From Oidiodendron maius Zn (lineage: Eukaryota > Ascomycota > Leotiomycetes > Myxotrichaceae): a stretch of DNA of 64,000 bases. The stretch spans positions 2,046,001 to 2,110,000 of the forward strand of contig KN832875.1 in assembly GCA_000827325.1 (NCBI GenBank), written 5' to 3'. Of the stretch, positions 1 through 11,047 are shown in pieces (the stretch's first letter is position 1; every line of letters starts with the position of its first letter). The position numbers and the translations under genes are program-made. The notes beneath the pieces are model-generated. The model saw only the letters and a program-made list of their open reading frames with translations. It had not been told where the DNA came from and made no database searches.

Positions 1-3000
1 ATGAACCCAGGTGATGAGTTTGGAAAGAATACGCGACGGTATATGGCAGAGCTTCAGTGGAAGCGTCACCATTGCCAGTCCATATTTTCAAGAACCACGA
101 ACGGCCTGTGGTGAGTTAGCCATGTATTCTCATTGGAATCGCGGAGACATATCAGGCAAGAGGGAGTCAAGCCTACTCACCTGTAATAAGCATTTGCAAA
201 GTTGCAAAGGCAGTCACTGCGACTAGCCAGTACGGCCAGCCTCCACTTGCCTTCATATAATCCAGATAGATACGAGTTTTCACCCGGCCTTGCTCTCTGC
301 CTTCGTCTAGCACGAACTTCTTCACAGCTCTCTTAGACTCGACCTTTTTCAACACCTCTCCAATCTCGGCTTGCGAAGCTTCCTCCGAGTTAACTGCTGT
401 AGTTTCTTCATCTTCTTGGAGCTCAGTATTCGATTCCTCATGAGTTATAATCTGCTGCATAGCTCCAGTCTTCTCCAGGTCCTTTACCAAGCCCGCATTA
501 TCGACTGTTCCATCGCCTAGTTCGACAATGTACTTAGTCCTTGGTCGACATAGCCCGACGTGATGAGTGACGAGAATACGAGTTCGGCCAAAACCTAGTT
601 CTCCTGTTAGGCCCTTTTCGAAAATGTGTCTTCCGACATGAGCATCGACAGCGGAGAATATGTCATCCAATATTAATATGCCTGCTCGTGAATACAAGGC
701 ACGAGCGAATGTCACTCTCCAGCGTTGTCCTCCGCTCAAGTTGATGCCGTTAGCTCCAATCTCAGTGCTTCCGCCATCTGTTAGCATTTCCAAATCTTTC
801 TTCAAGGCACACGCTTCAATGACTTTATCATAGCGTTCCTCGTCAAGCGGAAGGCCGAAGAGGATATTGTCTTTGATCGTCGCATTTTCGATCCAGGGGA
901 TCTGTGCAACAAATGCAATTGACGAAGAAATAATCCAATTATCCCTCGTAGCCAAATGATCGTGAGAATCTCCTGCAACTGGTCTTTGTGGCACATTAAT
1001 ATTTCCTGATAAGACATCGACTTCCCCGAGGATTGCAGCCAAGAGCAGACTCTTGCCTGTGCCAGTCTTTCCACTGACAACACTGAGTTCTTTTTCCGGG
1101 AATGATATATTGAGATTCCGAAGAATATAGCGTTCATCCCCATTTTCTTTCTCCTCGTCAGATGGCCATGCAATTGATGCTTGTTCAAATGATATATTGG
1201 GGGCATCTTTTGTATTGGCTAATATCTCAGGTGCCGCTAGATACTTCTCGATTCTATCAACGGAGATCTTTGCGTCAATAAGATCTGTCGTGAGTTCAGG
1301 AATGACAGACAAGGTAACTTCAAGATTGCTGAATACTCCTATTGCTGTAAAAGCTACAGATGGAGTTAATCCACCGTATTCATAAGCATAGACGGCCAAA
1401 GCAGTTGCCGAAAGTAGGATTGGGTTAGCGATCCAGCAGCTGCAAATGTTAGGAAAGCTGCTACTTGGAGACCATGTCAAGAACTTACAATAGTAGCATT
1501 GTATCAGAGCTTGTGAATGTCAGTTTGGGAAACTTATAATACGTGAGCTGATATTACTGACCGATAAACATTCCACTGTTCCATTAACTCCCTCTCACGG
1601 ACTTTGCCAATCTTTTTGTGCCAGCTGTTTTCTAGGGCAGAGAATTTGATCTGGCGAATACCTAAAATTGAGTTAGCAAGTTATGTTGTATGGAAATAAT
1701 TGTACTTTCCTTGGAGAGCCTCTGTAACAACACCCATTTTACTGTCACGAACTTTCATTAGACGGTCCTGGGCATCGGAGTAGCGTTTGCTGAAGTATAT
1801 GTTGATTGGCATGGTGAGAGAGAAGGCGCAAAACCCGGCGAGCAGCGGTTTCCAACCAATGATACCCAGCAAGAAGCCAATTGATACCAGCAACTTGAAG
1901 AGACTGCCCGGGAAGTAATTATTAAAGGAGAAGAAGTCCGAAACTCTCTTGGTATCAACTCCAATGAGATTCACTGTTGACTGTTTGCCTTTGGGATCGC
2001 CCTCTACTTCCTCTTCCTCTTTAGGGGAAGAATCGCCCGTGGAAGCTCCAGGAGTCTCTCCATTTTCCTTCTTCTTTGATGCACCCTTCACATCCTTGCG
2101 ACGCATAGCTTTTTCGAATATCAAAGCAGACAGCTGGGATCGTACAGGGATGGCAAGTTCGGACCACGAGATCCAGAAAAGCCATGCCTCAATCCACGAA
2201 GCCCCGAGTGTGGTAATCGTGAGAACAATAACCCAGATCCAGGCCTCAGGGCTAATTGGTTGACCCCTAACTCTACTTTCAAGGATCTTGAGAAGATGGT
2301 ATATCACAAACTGGGGAGCAAAGTTTCCAAACGCTTGTAGCAAGGTCAAGAACCACTGCATCATTAAGGGCTCCTTATGAGCAAGGAAGAGCTCAATCCA
2401 AAGCCTTCGCGAGTGTTTAGCCTTCCCCCACGATTGACTGAGGTCCCTGGAACGAGTGTGGTGATCCATCTTAGGCAGGTCTTCCAGATTGAGTCGCTTC
2501 TTTTCACGAGCTAAAGCAAGAAGGTGGGACACCCAGGAGAACGTATATCTGCCAAAGGCCGACACAGTGAACATACCATCAACTGGGCCGCCATCTTTGA
2601 AGACAACTGGGCGTCGTGGGATGCAAATGGCTGAAAATCCGGACGCCGCTGCAAGGATTAATTGAGAAAAACGCAGGCCAGTAACTCCGGAAGGCCCAAG
2701 GCTATGAATTAAAGGATCTCGTGCCCGTAACCCGTCATGGTAGAGAAGATCCAAGAGAATGAATACGCAAGACACTCCTACATACACACCTAGGGTATAG
2801 CTTTTGGTGCTCTTGCGAATGAGGACTACAGCAAGGCCTTGGACAAGGACAAGGAACTGTGCTACGTTAGTAATTGATCTCCCAATGATATGTAGTACAG
2901 TTATTCACATACCCATTGACCTGCAGTGAGCCAATTCTCTAGGAACATAGGGTCGAGGCCACGATCTACGGTACCGAGCACGGCCAAGCACACAGCCGTA

Positions 3001-3230
3001 GCAAACCCAACCACAGTGAATATGGACAAGAGAACCTTGGGGTACTTGGCCGTGTACGCAGCCATAGACTCCTCCGAAGCTACGCCATCCTTGTCTTCAT
3101 AGAGCGCAGGCTTGCTCTTGGGTTCGCGAAGATGCAACACGGCTCCGAAGAGTGCGGGTATCGTTAGAAACACGATCAGAAGCAAGGAGGCGGCTGCCGA
3201 GGCAAGAGACTTCGAATCGTACTTGAGCAT
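1..3230 (-). CDS. MRP/ABCC-type ABC transporter, 5' part (3' end outside window)
   Basis: This is the N-terminal half of a full-size ABC-C exporter, an ATP-driven membrane pump for organic anions, conjugates or drugs. Exons on the minus strand are 3230-2913, 2856-1706, 1661-1562, 1509-1489 (a 21-nt micro-exon), 1439-181 and 105 to beyond base 1. The ATG at 3230 is followed by about five hydrophobic segments (TMD0), then TMD1 and the first nucleotide-binding domain with Walker A (GKTGTGKS), signature LSGGQRWR, Walker B-like ILILDDIFSAVD and an H-loop histidine (VTHH). The last exon begins TMD2. Carrying LDD rather than LDE after Walker B is usual for the degenerate NBD1 of this family. The junction between exons 2 and 3 cannot be joined in frame with a canonical GT-AG intron inside the conserved EALQG-IRQIKFSALE block (see findings), so the copy may be damaged. 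Substrate cannot be inferred. Confidence 0.85.
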
Positions 3231-5891
3231 CTTGATCGGCTTGTAGGAATTAGAAGACCAGATTCAGAGATGGCTATTTGATTCATTCCATGGTCGGAAA
3301 TGTCTGCAGTTAGAGTGGGGAGCTCGACGACGAGAAGCGCCGACAGAGGAGACGGAAGAAGAAGACGAATGCTTGGAGTGGCAAAACAATCTCAAATAGA
3401 ACTGTAAGCGGTGGAGATAGAGACGGGTCTTGACAGCATTAGGTAGGTCCTGTAGATTAGGTGCAGGAGGAACGTGGAAGTGGAGCCGCGACAAAAGCGG
3501 AGATTCTTTGGGGAGGCTACAAGTGCAAGTGGGATCGAGAGATCCCTCAGGACGACCTCGAAGCTAATTGAATATGTAGATGGAAAACCTGAGTCACAGG
3601 CATGGAGATTGAATGAAGGGTGCCGCAGGGCTGCTGCATAGGCTCGCACATCGCAGCAGCTATGGTGGGGGTGGATGGTTACAGATCCGCCGGTCATTGA
3701 GGGGCGGCTCGACGAACCAGATGAGAAGAGTCATACGGTGACAGGCCGCGTTGCTTAGCCACGGATGGAGACGGCGAGCCTCAAAGTAATATTCCAACTA
3801 GGGCGGGATCTCTTGGCGGCGCCCTTGCTCTTCGTCGCACTATCTCCGGTAGGTTCTTCCTCACTGATTCCCGTTTCCGGGTCTTCTCTCATCGGCGAGC
3901 AGGTGCCCTATGCGCCACCCATCAGGGTCACCATGGGTCAATGATGAATCTAACCCGGCAAGTTTCGTGATTCAATCTCCCCCATGACTTATCAGATCTT
4001 CGTGCTGACCGCCCGAGAACTGACCAACTGGCGGTGAGCTGCTGTGCCTCCGTGCCAAAGGTGGGGCTAATCTCTATCTCAAAAAGCGCCAGTTAATATG
4101 AATGGCGTCTCTTTTCTCATTCTTGAGAAGGGCAACTACTAAGAGCGAGAGTTACGAGACGGGATCTTCGCAGAGGCGTTGTAGTGAAGAGATTCAAATT
4201 GCAATAGCTAATCTTGCTAATTACAAAGAAACTGTAAATCTAGGCTTAGAGGCCGTAAGTCCATTATCCTCGCCATCTTCTTTAATCTGCCGAGCAAGTT
4301 GTGTATAGATCGGAAGCAGGTCCTGGCATAGTACAATCTCCTCAAACCTTGCTATTAACTCATCTTCTCCTCTTACTGCCGAAGGATAACCATTTTCTGT
4401 CCTGTTATTGATTCGACGGCGAACGATATAGACGGCGAGTTTAGAGTTCCATTGGCAGAGGCGAGGCAGTTCTGCACTATCATATTGGATAATGGCATCT
4501 TTAATAAAAGATTCTAGCGGCTGGCCATTAAAGAACTCAATGTACGATTGGTTGACAGCCCGACTTGCTGAATCTATCCAGAGCCAATTAGGACACTTAG
4601 CAGTCCCACCAACATGGACCTTAATAAAGGCCTGTGCATCTTTTAAACGCTGCAGTTGAAGTTCACATTTCGAGACATAGTAAAACAGACACAACGTGCC
4701 GCTCTATAAGATCAGGCTTGCAGCCTGGCGCCTGCCTGGTGCAAATTCTCCATTTGTGCGCGTCATCTCTGAAACTGCAGTGTTTTATCTATTCAGGTAA
4801 TTGAAGTGTTCTTTCTGAGACACACCACATACACATGACTCCACAACGGTTCATATGAGAATTAGTTAACCATGTAGAAAATTGGCGTTAGAAAAGTTGG
4901 ATGGGGAACCAAACATGTCAGGTTTTGATATCTTGCGTGAGATTCTGTGAAGGAGAGGGGCTGAACTTGAGGTGGCCTTCAACTGAGAAAGTAGACACTA
5001 ACACGAGACTTACTGGACTCCATGAAGAAAGACAACAAGGCAAATTTAAAGATCCTTCTATTAACTCACCTTTTAATTTAATAACTGGCTGAAAGCAGTG
5101 ACTTCCACTCAAGTACTCAGAAAAAATCATTGTAAGATGCTCTGTAGATGAGCTTGGTGCTGGCAGAGCTGGCTCCGTTGAACTGCAATAGAGCATTCGA
5201 GTGCCCGTCAATTGCCATTTCAATTTGAAAGCCTACCGTGCTTGAGCTGTAAGATCTGGAGGCATGACCTCGAGATGCTGCATAGCACCGTAAATTGCGG
5301 TCCAAAGCGGCAGGTCGAGAAGAATACCATGCCGCCATTTGTACACGGAAAAATTAATTAAAGCCTGAACAGGGGCTCGAGGAGTGAATCGGCATGCCAG
5401 AAGTTACATGGCATTCCATCCGGCGGATTCGCTGTGTCGAGAGTACGTGCTCCTCCCCTCTTCTCAAGTGGTGCCTTTGGCGATCTCGACGCGCCTGGAG
5501 ACGACGACGCGCCAAGATATTCATCCGCCCTCAGTTTACACATCAATCGAGCCTCCTCTTCCAACTCCCTCCTCTCCCGCAGAAATAAAACCATTGTAAG
5601 GGCCCCTTCCGAACCAGTCATCATCATCCTGCCTTGGTATCTCCAATCATCTTGCGACGACGAGCGTTGAAACGGCTCCACTGGGGCCATCTCCTCGTCT
5701 CTTCAAACATCTTACTCGACCCATCCTCTACAGACGACCTTCAGGTCTCTTCGTTCTTCTCATATAGGCGGAAACATCAATTAGCAAACAGCGAGAGGAA
5801 TTCTAATAAGGCAATAGTGTGCATCGAGGGGTCCGGTGCTGCCGCGGTCGGCTTCTGAACGGATTGAACATTAACCCCTCAGTCCGTCACA
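3231..5891. other. Gene-poor gap between ABC transporter and CAF-1 p60
   Basis: I see no convincing gene in these 2.66 kb. An ATG-started plus-strand stretch at 4102 gives about 51 codons and ends at a perfect GTAAGT donor near 4255, but no continuing exon is visible. An antisense stretch at 4221-4694 gives about 157 protein-like codons but has no in-frame ATG. Two minus-strand ORFs with real ATGs (5338 to 5117, 73 codons; 5690 to 5358, 110 codons) have no recognisable domain. They could be relics or exons of unrecognised genes. The rest should contain the ABC transporter promoter and the CAF-1 promoter. Confidence 0.4.
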
Positions 5892-8210
5892 ATGAAAGCC
5901 ACCCCATTGATCATTAACTGGCACGAATCGAACTCGCCAATATACTCGGCGGACTTCCAGAAGGGTGACAAGGGAAGACTTGCAACTGGCGCAGGAGATA
6001 ATAACGTTAGGGTGGGGACAAGTTCTAGTGAAGCCCTGCCAAGCTTGACCTGCTAACCGTGGGAATAGTTATGGAGACTGGAGCCTGGTGGAGATGACCG
6101 CAAAATCGAGTATCTGGCTACCCTCTCGAAGCATACGCAGGCTGTCAACTGTGTTCGGTGGGCACCGAAAGGGGAGCTGTTGGCCTCGGCTGGTGACGAC
6201 GGCAACATCATCTTGTGGGCCTTAGACGAGGGGAAGACTGCGACGCCTGCATTCGGCGGAGATGGAATTGAGGATAAGGAGTCCTGGAGGACGAAACACA
6301 TGTGCCGATCGTCTGGTGCTGAGATCTATGACCTTGCGTGGTCGCCTGATGGCGTGTACTTCATCATCGGGAGCATGGATAATGTAGCGCGCATTTACAA
6401 TGCTCAAACTGGTAGGTGGCATAAATCTAACTCTGGACGATAGATACTTACATTGCACAGGCCAGCTCGTCCGACAGATTGCTGAACATCAACATTATGT
6501 CCAAGGTGTGACTTGGGACCCTCTCAACGAATACATCGCTACTCAGTCCTCCGATCGATCCGTGCATATCTATACCCTCAGAACAAAGGACGGGCTCTTC
6601 ACGCTTGATAACAGAGAGGAGCCGAAGAGGATTGGCATGAATATGAAGATGGACCTGCCTGGACGACGAATTTCTTCGAGCAGTCCCGCTCCTCCGGAGA
6701 CCGGTTTCCGGCCACAGCTGCAAACAGAGCAACTGGGGACAGCGATAGGATCACCAACACCTTCATGCCCTGGCACTCCCACTTCTTCAGCATTGCCTAT
6801 GAACCCGCCGAGTACTATAAGCCATAGCAGGAGGTCCTCTTTCGGTGCAGCTTCGCCTGCCGTGTCAATGCGCCGATCTGTTTCGCCGGCTCCATCTCTG
6901 CCACTGCCAGCAGTTATGCCAATGGAAGCCTCTCCGAAGCCGTACGCGAGCCTTGGAGTGCGGAATGCCAATATTTATGCCAATGATACGTTAAAGTCGT
7001 TTTTCCGGCGACTGACATTTACACCAGATGGAAGTCTTCTTTTCACACCAGCTGGGCAATACCAGACGCACCATCGTGGATCTGATGAGTCTGCAAAATT
7101 GCTCACTGAAATTATAAATACGGTTTACATCTATACCAGAGGCGGCATCAACAAGCCCCCAATAGCCCATCTCCCGGGTCACAAGAAGCCTTCTGTGGCA
7201 GTCAAGTGTTCTCCGGTTTACTATGCTCCGCGAAAGCCAACCACCGAGCCAGTGCAAATTACCATCGACACCTCGTCAGGGGAGGCTATGAGTGCCCTAC
7301 CTGAGTCTATCGTCAGTCCTAGATCGCCACCACACACTGATATGGAACCACCGCCGTCGCCAAAACCAAAGCCACTAGACAGTAGCTCAAACGAACCTTC
7401 AATGGCATTTGTCTTGCCATACCGCATGGTCTATGCCGTCGCGACTGAAGACTCTGTTCTACTATACGATACTCAGCAGCAGACCCCAATCTGCATTGTC
7501 AGCAACCTGCACTGCGCAACCTTCACTGATTTAACATGGTACGTATTCTGCTCCAACCTCGAAAACTTACACTGACGACGAGCAGGTCAATTGATGGTCT
7601 AACACTGCTTATGAGTTCTTCGGATGGATTCTGCTCGACCCTTACTTTTGCGGCCGGAGAGCTGGGCCAGGTATACACTGGTGAGATACCAACAGCCAAA
7701 CACCACCCGACTATCAATAGCGCTGCTGCCTCTGCTCAATCGACGCCGCTACCCACGCCGACCTCTGTCATAGCCCCGCCATCGCCTTTCCGCTCGAATC
7801 ATCAGCGGTCATCTTCGAATTTGTCAATTGCGCCCTCACCACCTCCTGCCCCTGCAGGCCCCAGTGGCCGTCCCTCCTCGCCTACGCGCTCAAATTCCAC
7901 GTCCTCCGTAGGAACACAAGCATCGTACGTCAACCCTCCGACAGGGACGTTCATCAGCAATCCTCCCCTCCTCGCAGGCAATATCTCCGGGGTGGTGGCA
8001 GGTAACGCACTGGGATTCATCCCTAGCATCCCAATGACAACCCCTCCCCAGACGCCGCGCAGTACAACGAGCAGCGTCAGCGGAGTCAAGCGGGAGGCCG
8101 GCGACAGCGAAAAAGAGGATAGCGGCCACGAGAAGAAGAAGCGCAGAATAGCACCTACACCTGTAGGCGAAAGCCAAACATCGAGTTCGAGTACCGATCC
8201 TTCTGCATAA
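5892..8210 (+). CDS. cac2: Chromatin assembly factor 1 subunit B (p60/Cac2), WD40 protein
   Basis: This is the p60 (Cac2) subunit of the CAF-1 complex, the histone chaperone that deposits newly made H3-H4 onto DNA behind the replication fork. Exons 5892-6011, 6069-6411, 6461-7538 and 7586-8210 join in phase to about 721 residues. The protein opens with a WD40 repeat (IINWHE..PIYSADF) and continues with clear WD units such as HTQAVNCVRWAPKGELLASAGDDGNI... and ...IYDLAWSPDGVYFIIGSMDN, typical of the Cac2/HIRA branch. A Ser/Pro-rich insert (about residues 195-305) interrupts the propeller, and the last 170 residues are a low-complexity Ser/Pro/Thr tail with a basic patch (EKKKRRI), as in other fungal Cac2 proteins. 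The start is the first ATG, directly before the first WD unit. Confidence 0.9.
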
Positions 8211-8880
8211 AGCTCATCATGCACTCGTTTAATTTTTCCTGTTGTAATTACAATTTTAACGGCAACTGTTGGGAACGGGGCTTAAGAAATGGCCATGGGA
8301 AGGGAAGGGACCACATTGGAGTTAAGCGGCGTTTTTTGTTACCTGGCTGAATGTGTCTCGAGAGAAAGATAACTCCTCATAACTGTATACAGCTCGCTAG
8401 TTGGTTCGGGCTTGGATAGCACGGCTGGTGGTCGATGGTTCTCTTGTCTTGTATGTATGCGGCTGGCATCATAGAGGTGGTGGTGATGGAGGATAAGCAA
8501 TATATTCGCCATGGCTCTCATCCTGTGTGTATTTCTGTCTGTGCGTAGTATCGTGGCTTGGTGGCGTTTCCGATGTGGAGGCTCGGTTAGACCCCTATTC
8601 CAACCGCGAGTTTCTGTTGACATGCGCTATAGTCTCAGAGCTCTGGGATATTAGGATATACGAAGGAGAGCTGGTGTTAAGGCTTACTCTATGCTTGAAG
8701 TCAATACAGAAGAGATGAATAGAATGGCCAAGCAACGCTAATGCATGTATTCATTACTATCATTACACCTCTCTCAATGCATATTACCCCTCTCTCGATC
8801 CCTGTGTTCTTTGGCAATGTATCTTATGTTGATGATTCTTCCTCAATCTCATTACCCCATCTGCTTCTCTATCTCTCCAG
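8211..8880. other. 3' intergenic region between convergent genes
   Basis: These 670 bases separate the 3' ends of the CAF-1 p60 gene (plus) and the small secreted protein gene (minus), so they should hold two terminators. ORFs here are short and featureless. Confidence 0.5.
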
Positions 8881-9483
8881 CTATGAAAACACCCTCAAAA
8901 CATCCACTTTCACACACGTCGGGTTCTGCGGCGTGCCATTACCCAACACCCACGCCAGCGTCTGGTACGTATAGCCCTCATATGTCGTGCACACGTACCA
9001 GCGGTACAGTAGTTTGGGATTATACGGATTCGGTGATCCCGCAAGCGTATCATCAATATACTGCGCAATGGCTAGCATATTCTGGTCGTCGAATGCAACC
9101 TCCTGGCCGTTCTCGCTGGGCGTGAGCAGCGGCACGGCGACGTTGGAGGCGGGGTTGTACACGAGCTCCATGGGCGAGGAGACGTTGAAGTTGCCGCCGC
9201 TCAACTCGTAAGTCAGAAGGCCGGTGACACCGATAGCCGGATCGACGGTTTCGGCGGCGGAGTAGTTGAAGGTGTAGGCTGTGGTGGGGGCACCGACCAC
9301 GACTGCTCCGATGCAGAGACCCTCGATGGCGGCGCCCTCATGGCAGGCGATGAGAGCGGAGCCATTGACAGTGTCGTTGTCAGAGATGAGGATGAGGGCA
9401 AAGGGAGCGGATTGGTTGAGGTATTGGGCGGAGACGGTGGAGGTGGCGAGGGCGAAGACGCCCGCGATCATGGAGAGTCTCAT
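8881..9483 (-). CDS. Small secreted protein, hypothetical
   Basis: An intronless gene of 200 codons, taken from the ATG at 9483. The frame is open further upstream but only from a non-ATG codon, and the chosen ATG starts an excellent signal peptide (MRLSMIAGVFALATSTVSA, then Gln). The mature protein is about 180 residues with several N-glycosylation sequons (NQS, NDT, NGS, NYS, NVS, NGT) and four cysteines, and has no membrane anchor. The layout, with FALILISD.. near the N terminus and an ACHEGAA motif, resembles the small secreted Aspergillus/Penicillium proteins that I believe are filed under DUF7907. That name is from memory and uncertain. A cell-wall or extracellular location is inferred; no function is known to me. 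Confidence 0.75.
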   Translation of the reverse strand: MRLSMIAGVFALATSTVSAQYLNQSAPFALILISDNDTVNGSALIACHEGAAIEGLCIGAVVVGAPTTAYTFNYSAAETVDPAIGVTGLLTYELSGGNFNVSSPMELVYNPASNVAVPLLTPSENGQEVAFDDQNMLAIAQYIDDTLAGSPNPYNPKLLYRWYVCTTYEGYTYQTLAWVLGNGTPQNPTCVKVDVLRVFS

Positions 9484-11047
9484 CTTAACGTTGGAGACTG
9501 GAGATGGAGATTGAAGAGGACGAGGAGTGTGATGTAAAAATGAGGGAAGTAAGAGGAGGAGATTTGGGTCGAAAATGAGGTATTTGGATGAGGGGATGCT
9601 CCTTCTTTTTAATATCCCTATATCAGAGCCCCTCCCTCCCAGCTGACCGCAACAACCTCGCCCTCGTACGTATGCAGGCGTTACCACAATGCCATAGTCG
9701 TTCGCCAGAATATTGATGGGCAGGCCAACATTCGTCAGTGTCGGGTAGCTGCGGGGGATCGTCGCGGGGTCGTGACGTTGAGAAGCTCGTATTCGATGTC
9801 AATCCTCACCACTCACCGCTAACGACGGTGAGCCACACTGCCAGGATGAGATGCTGTTGTGCGAAGAACTGTTGGTGCGAAAGGGAAGTGGCCGTGTCTA
9901 TCAATCATCCCAAATGATAGGGGGATTCCACATCTGGAGATGCGAGAGTGGTTTTCCGTATATCAATTCCCCTTCTGATATGACCCTCAAAGTTGTCAGC
10001 CTTGCAGGATCCTCACGGTCTCAGAGTTTACCCCTCCAACTTGCTATCTATTAACTTACCACATGTACAATTATTTATATTCTTATCGATACATATATCA
10101 AGCCAAAGAAATACAGCAGCAATTTCCTCTCCAGACTCAATTTTTTCGCCTCCTCCCCACTCCGGCCTTTCTTCTGTCGTGGCTTTCCTGGGGCCGCAGG
10201 ACACGGGACCTCTCGTCGGTTGCCGGACGCCTCGGCTGCCATAAGCTCCTGTATCATTCGTCTTTTTAGGTTCAGTTCTTACCTGCATATACGGGATGGG
10301 ATCAGTACTACGGGTAACATATGGAGTGTGCTTGGCGAGCGTTGTCGGCTGCTCATGGTTACATGCTCTGTATCTCGGGACTGAGGGGCGTGGCGATTGC
10401 AAAGCCAAGAGACTTGGCTCTTGTAGGCTGATTACGATTTTATGCATTTCCGACAGAAGGTGCAAAGAGAATGAAACATGGATCCTTGGGAGACTTGACA
10501 ACGCAACAGTCCTTTGTCCATGCATCGGTCCTAACCACCCTCATTCCAAAGCTTATATGGAAACAGATCTGAGAACTTTTATGTCAATGGTCCATTATCA
10601 TATCATCAGGGCAGCTATGTCGCGGGACGGGGTGGAGATGGCAAAGGTAGGTTGAGATAATGCTGAATGTTCAGCAATCAGCGTATCGTATTCGGTAAGA
10701 ATGCTTCTTCCACCAGCCAGCAGAGGATCGGCGCAATTGATCCCATGCTTGGTGTCTGAGAAGGGTCACAAGAGCACTATACGCGTGGTAGTCTGCTACT
10801 CCACCTGGCTGTCGTAATCGATTTACTCGCGGCAGCTTTAACTATACCATCACCAGCAGGAGGTAAACGAAAGCTCGGCATCAGATGAGAATTCCACGTT
10901 GATGATCAGGTACAGTCATTATGATCTATATACAAACTCGCTAATCAGTTTTCTAGTAACCGATCCAAATGATGTTCGCATCGAAATGGGTATAATATGC
11001 AGACATATCGCGCGGCCGTTAAATGCGCTGCTTAAATAGCCATGGCC
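9484..11047. other. Intergenic region without recognisable gene
   Basis: These 1.56 kb hold the promoter of the secreted-protein gene (right of 9484) and the 3' flank of the ankyrin gene. Overlapping ORFs at 9993-10655 on both strands are mutual shadows without a domain, a good ATG context or splice support. Confidence 0.45.

Noticed and set aside
6570-6971. 133-codon antisense ORF within CAF-1 p60
   Set aside because: Antisense to a well-supported exon and without domain or splice signals.
10028-10525. 165-codon minus-strand ORF in the gap before the ankyrin gene
   Set aside because: Overlapped by equally long frames on both strands, low-complexity composition, no start context or domain.
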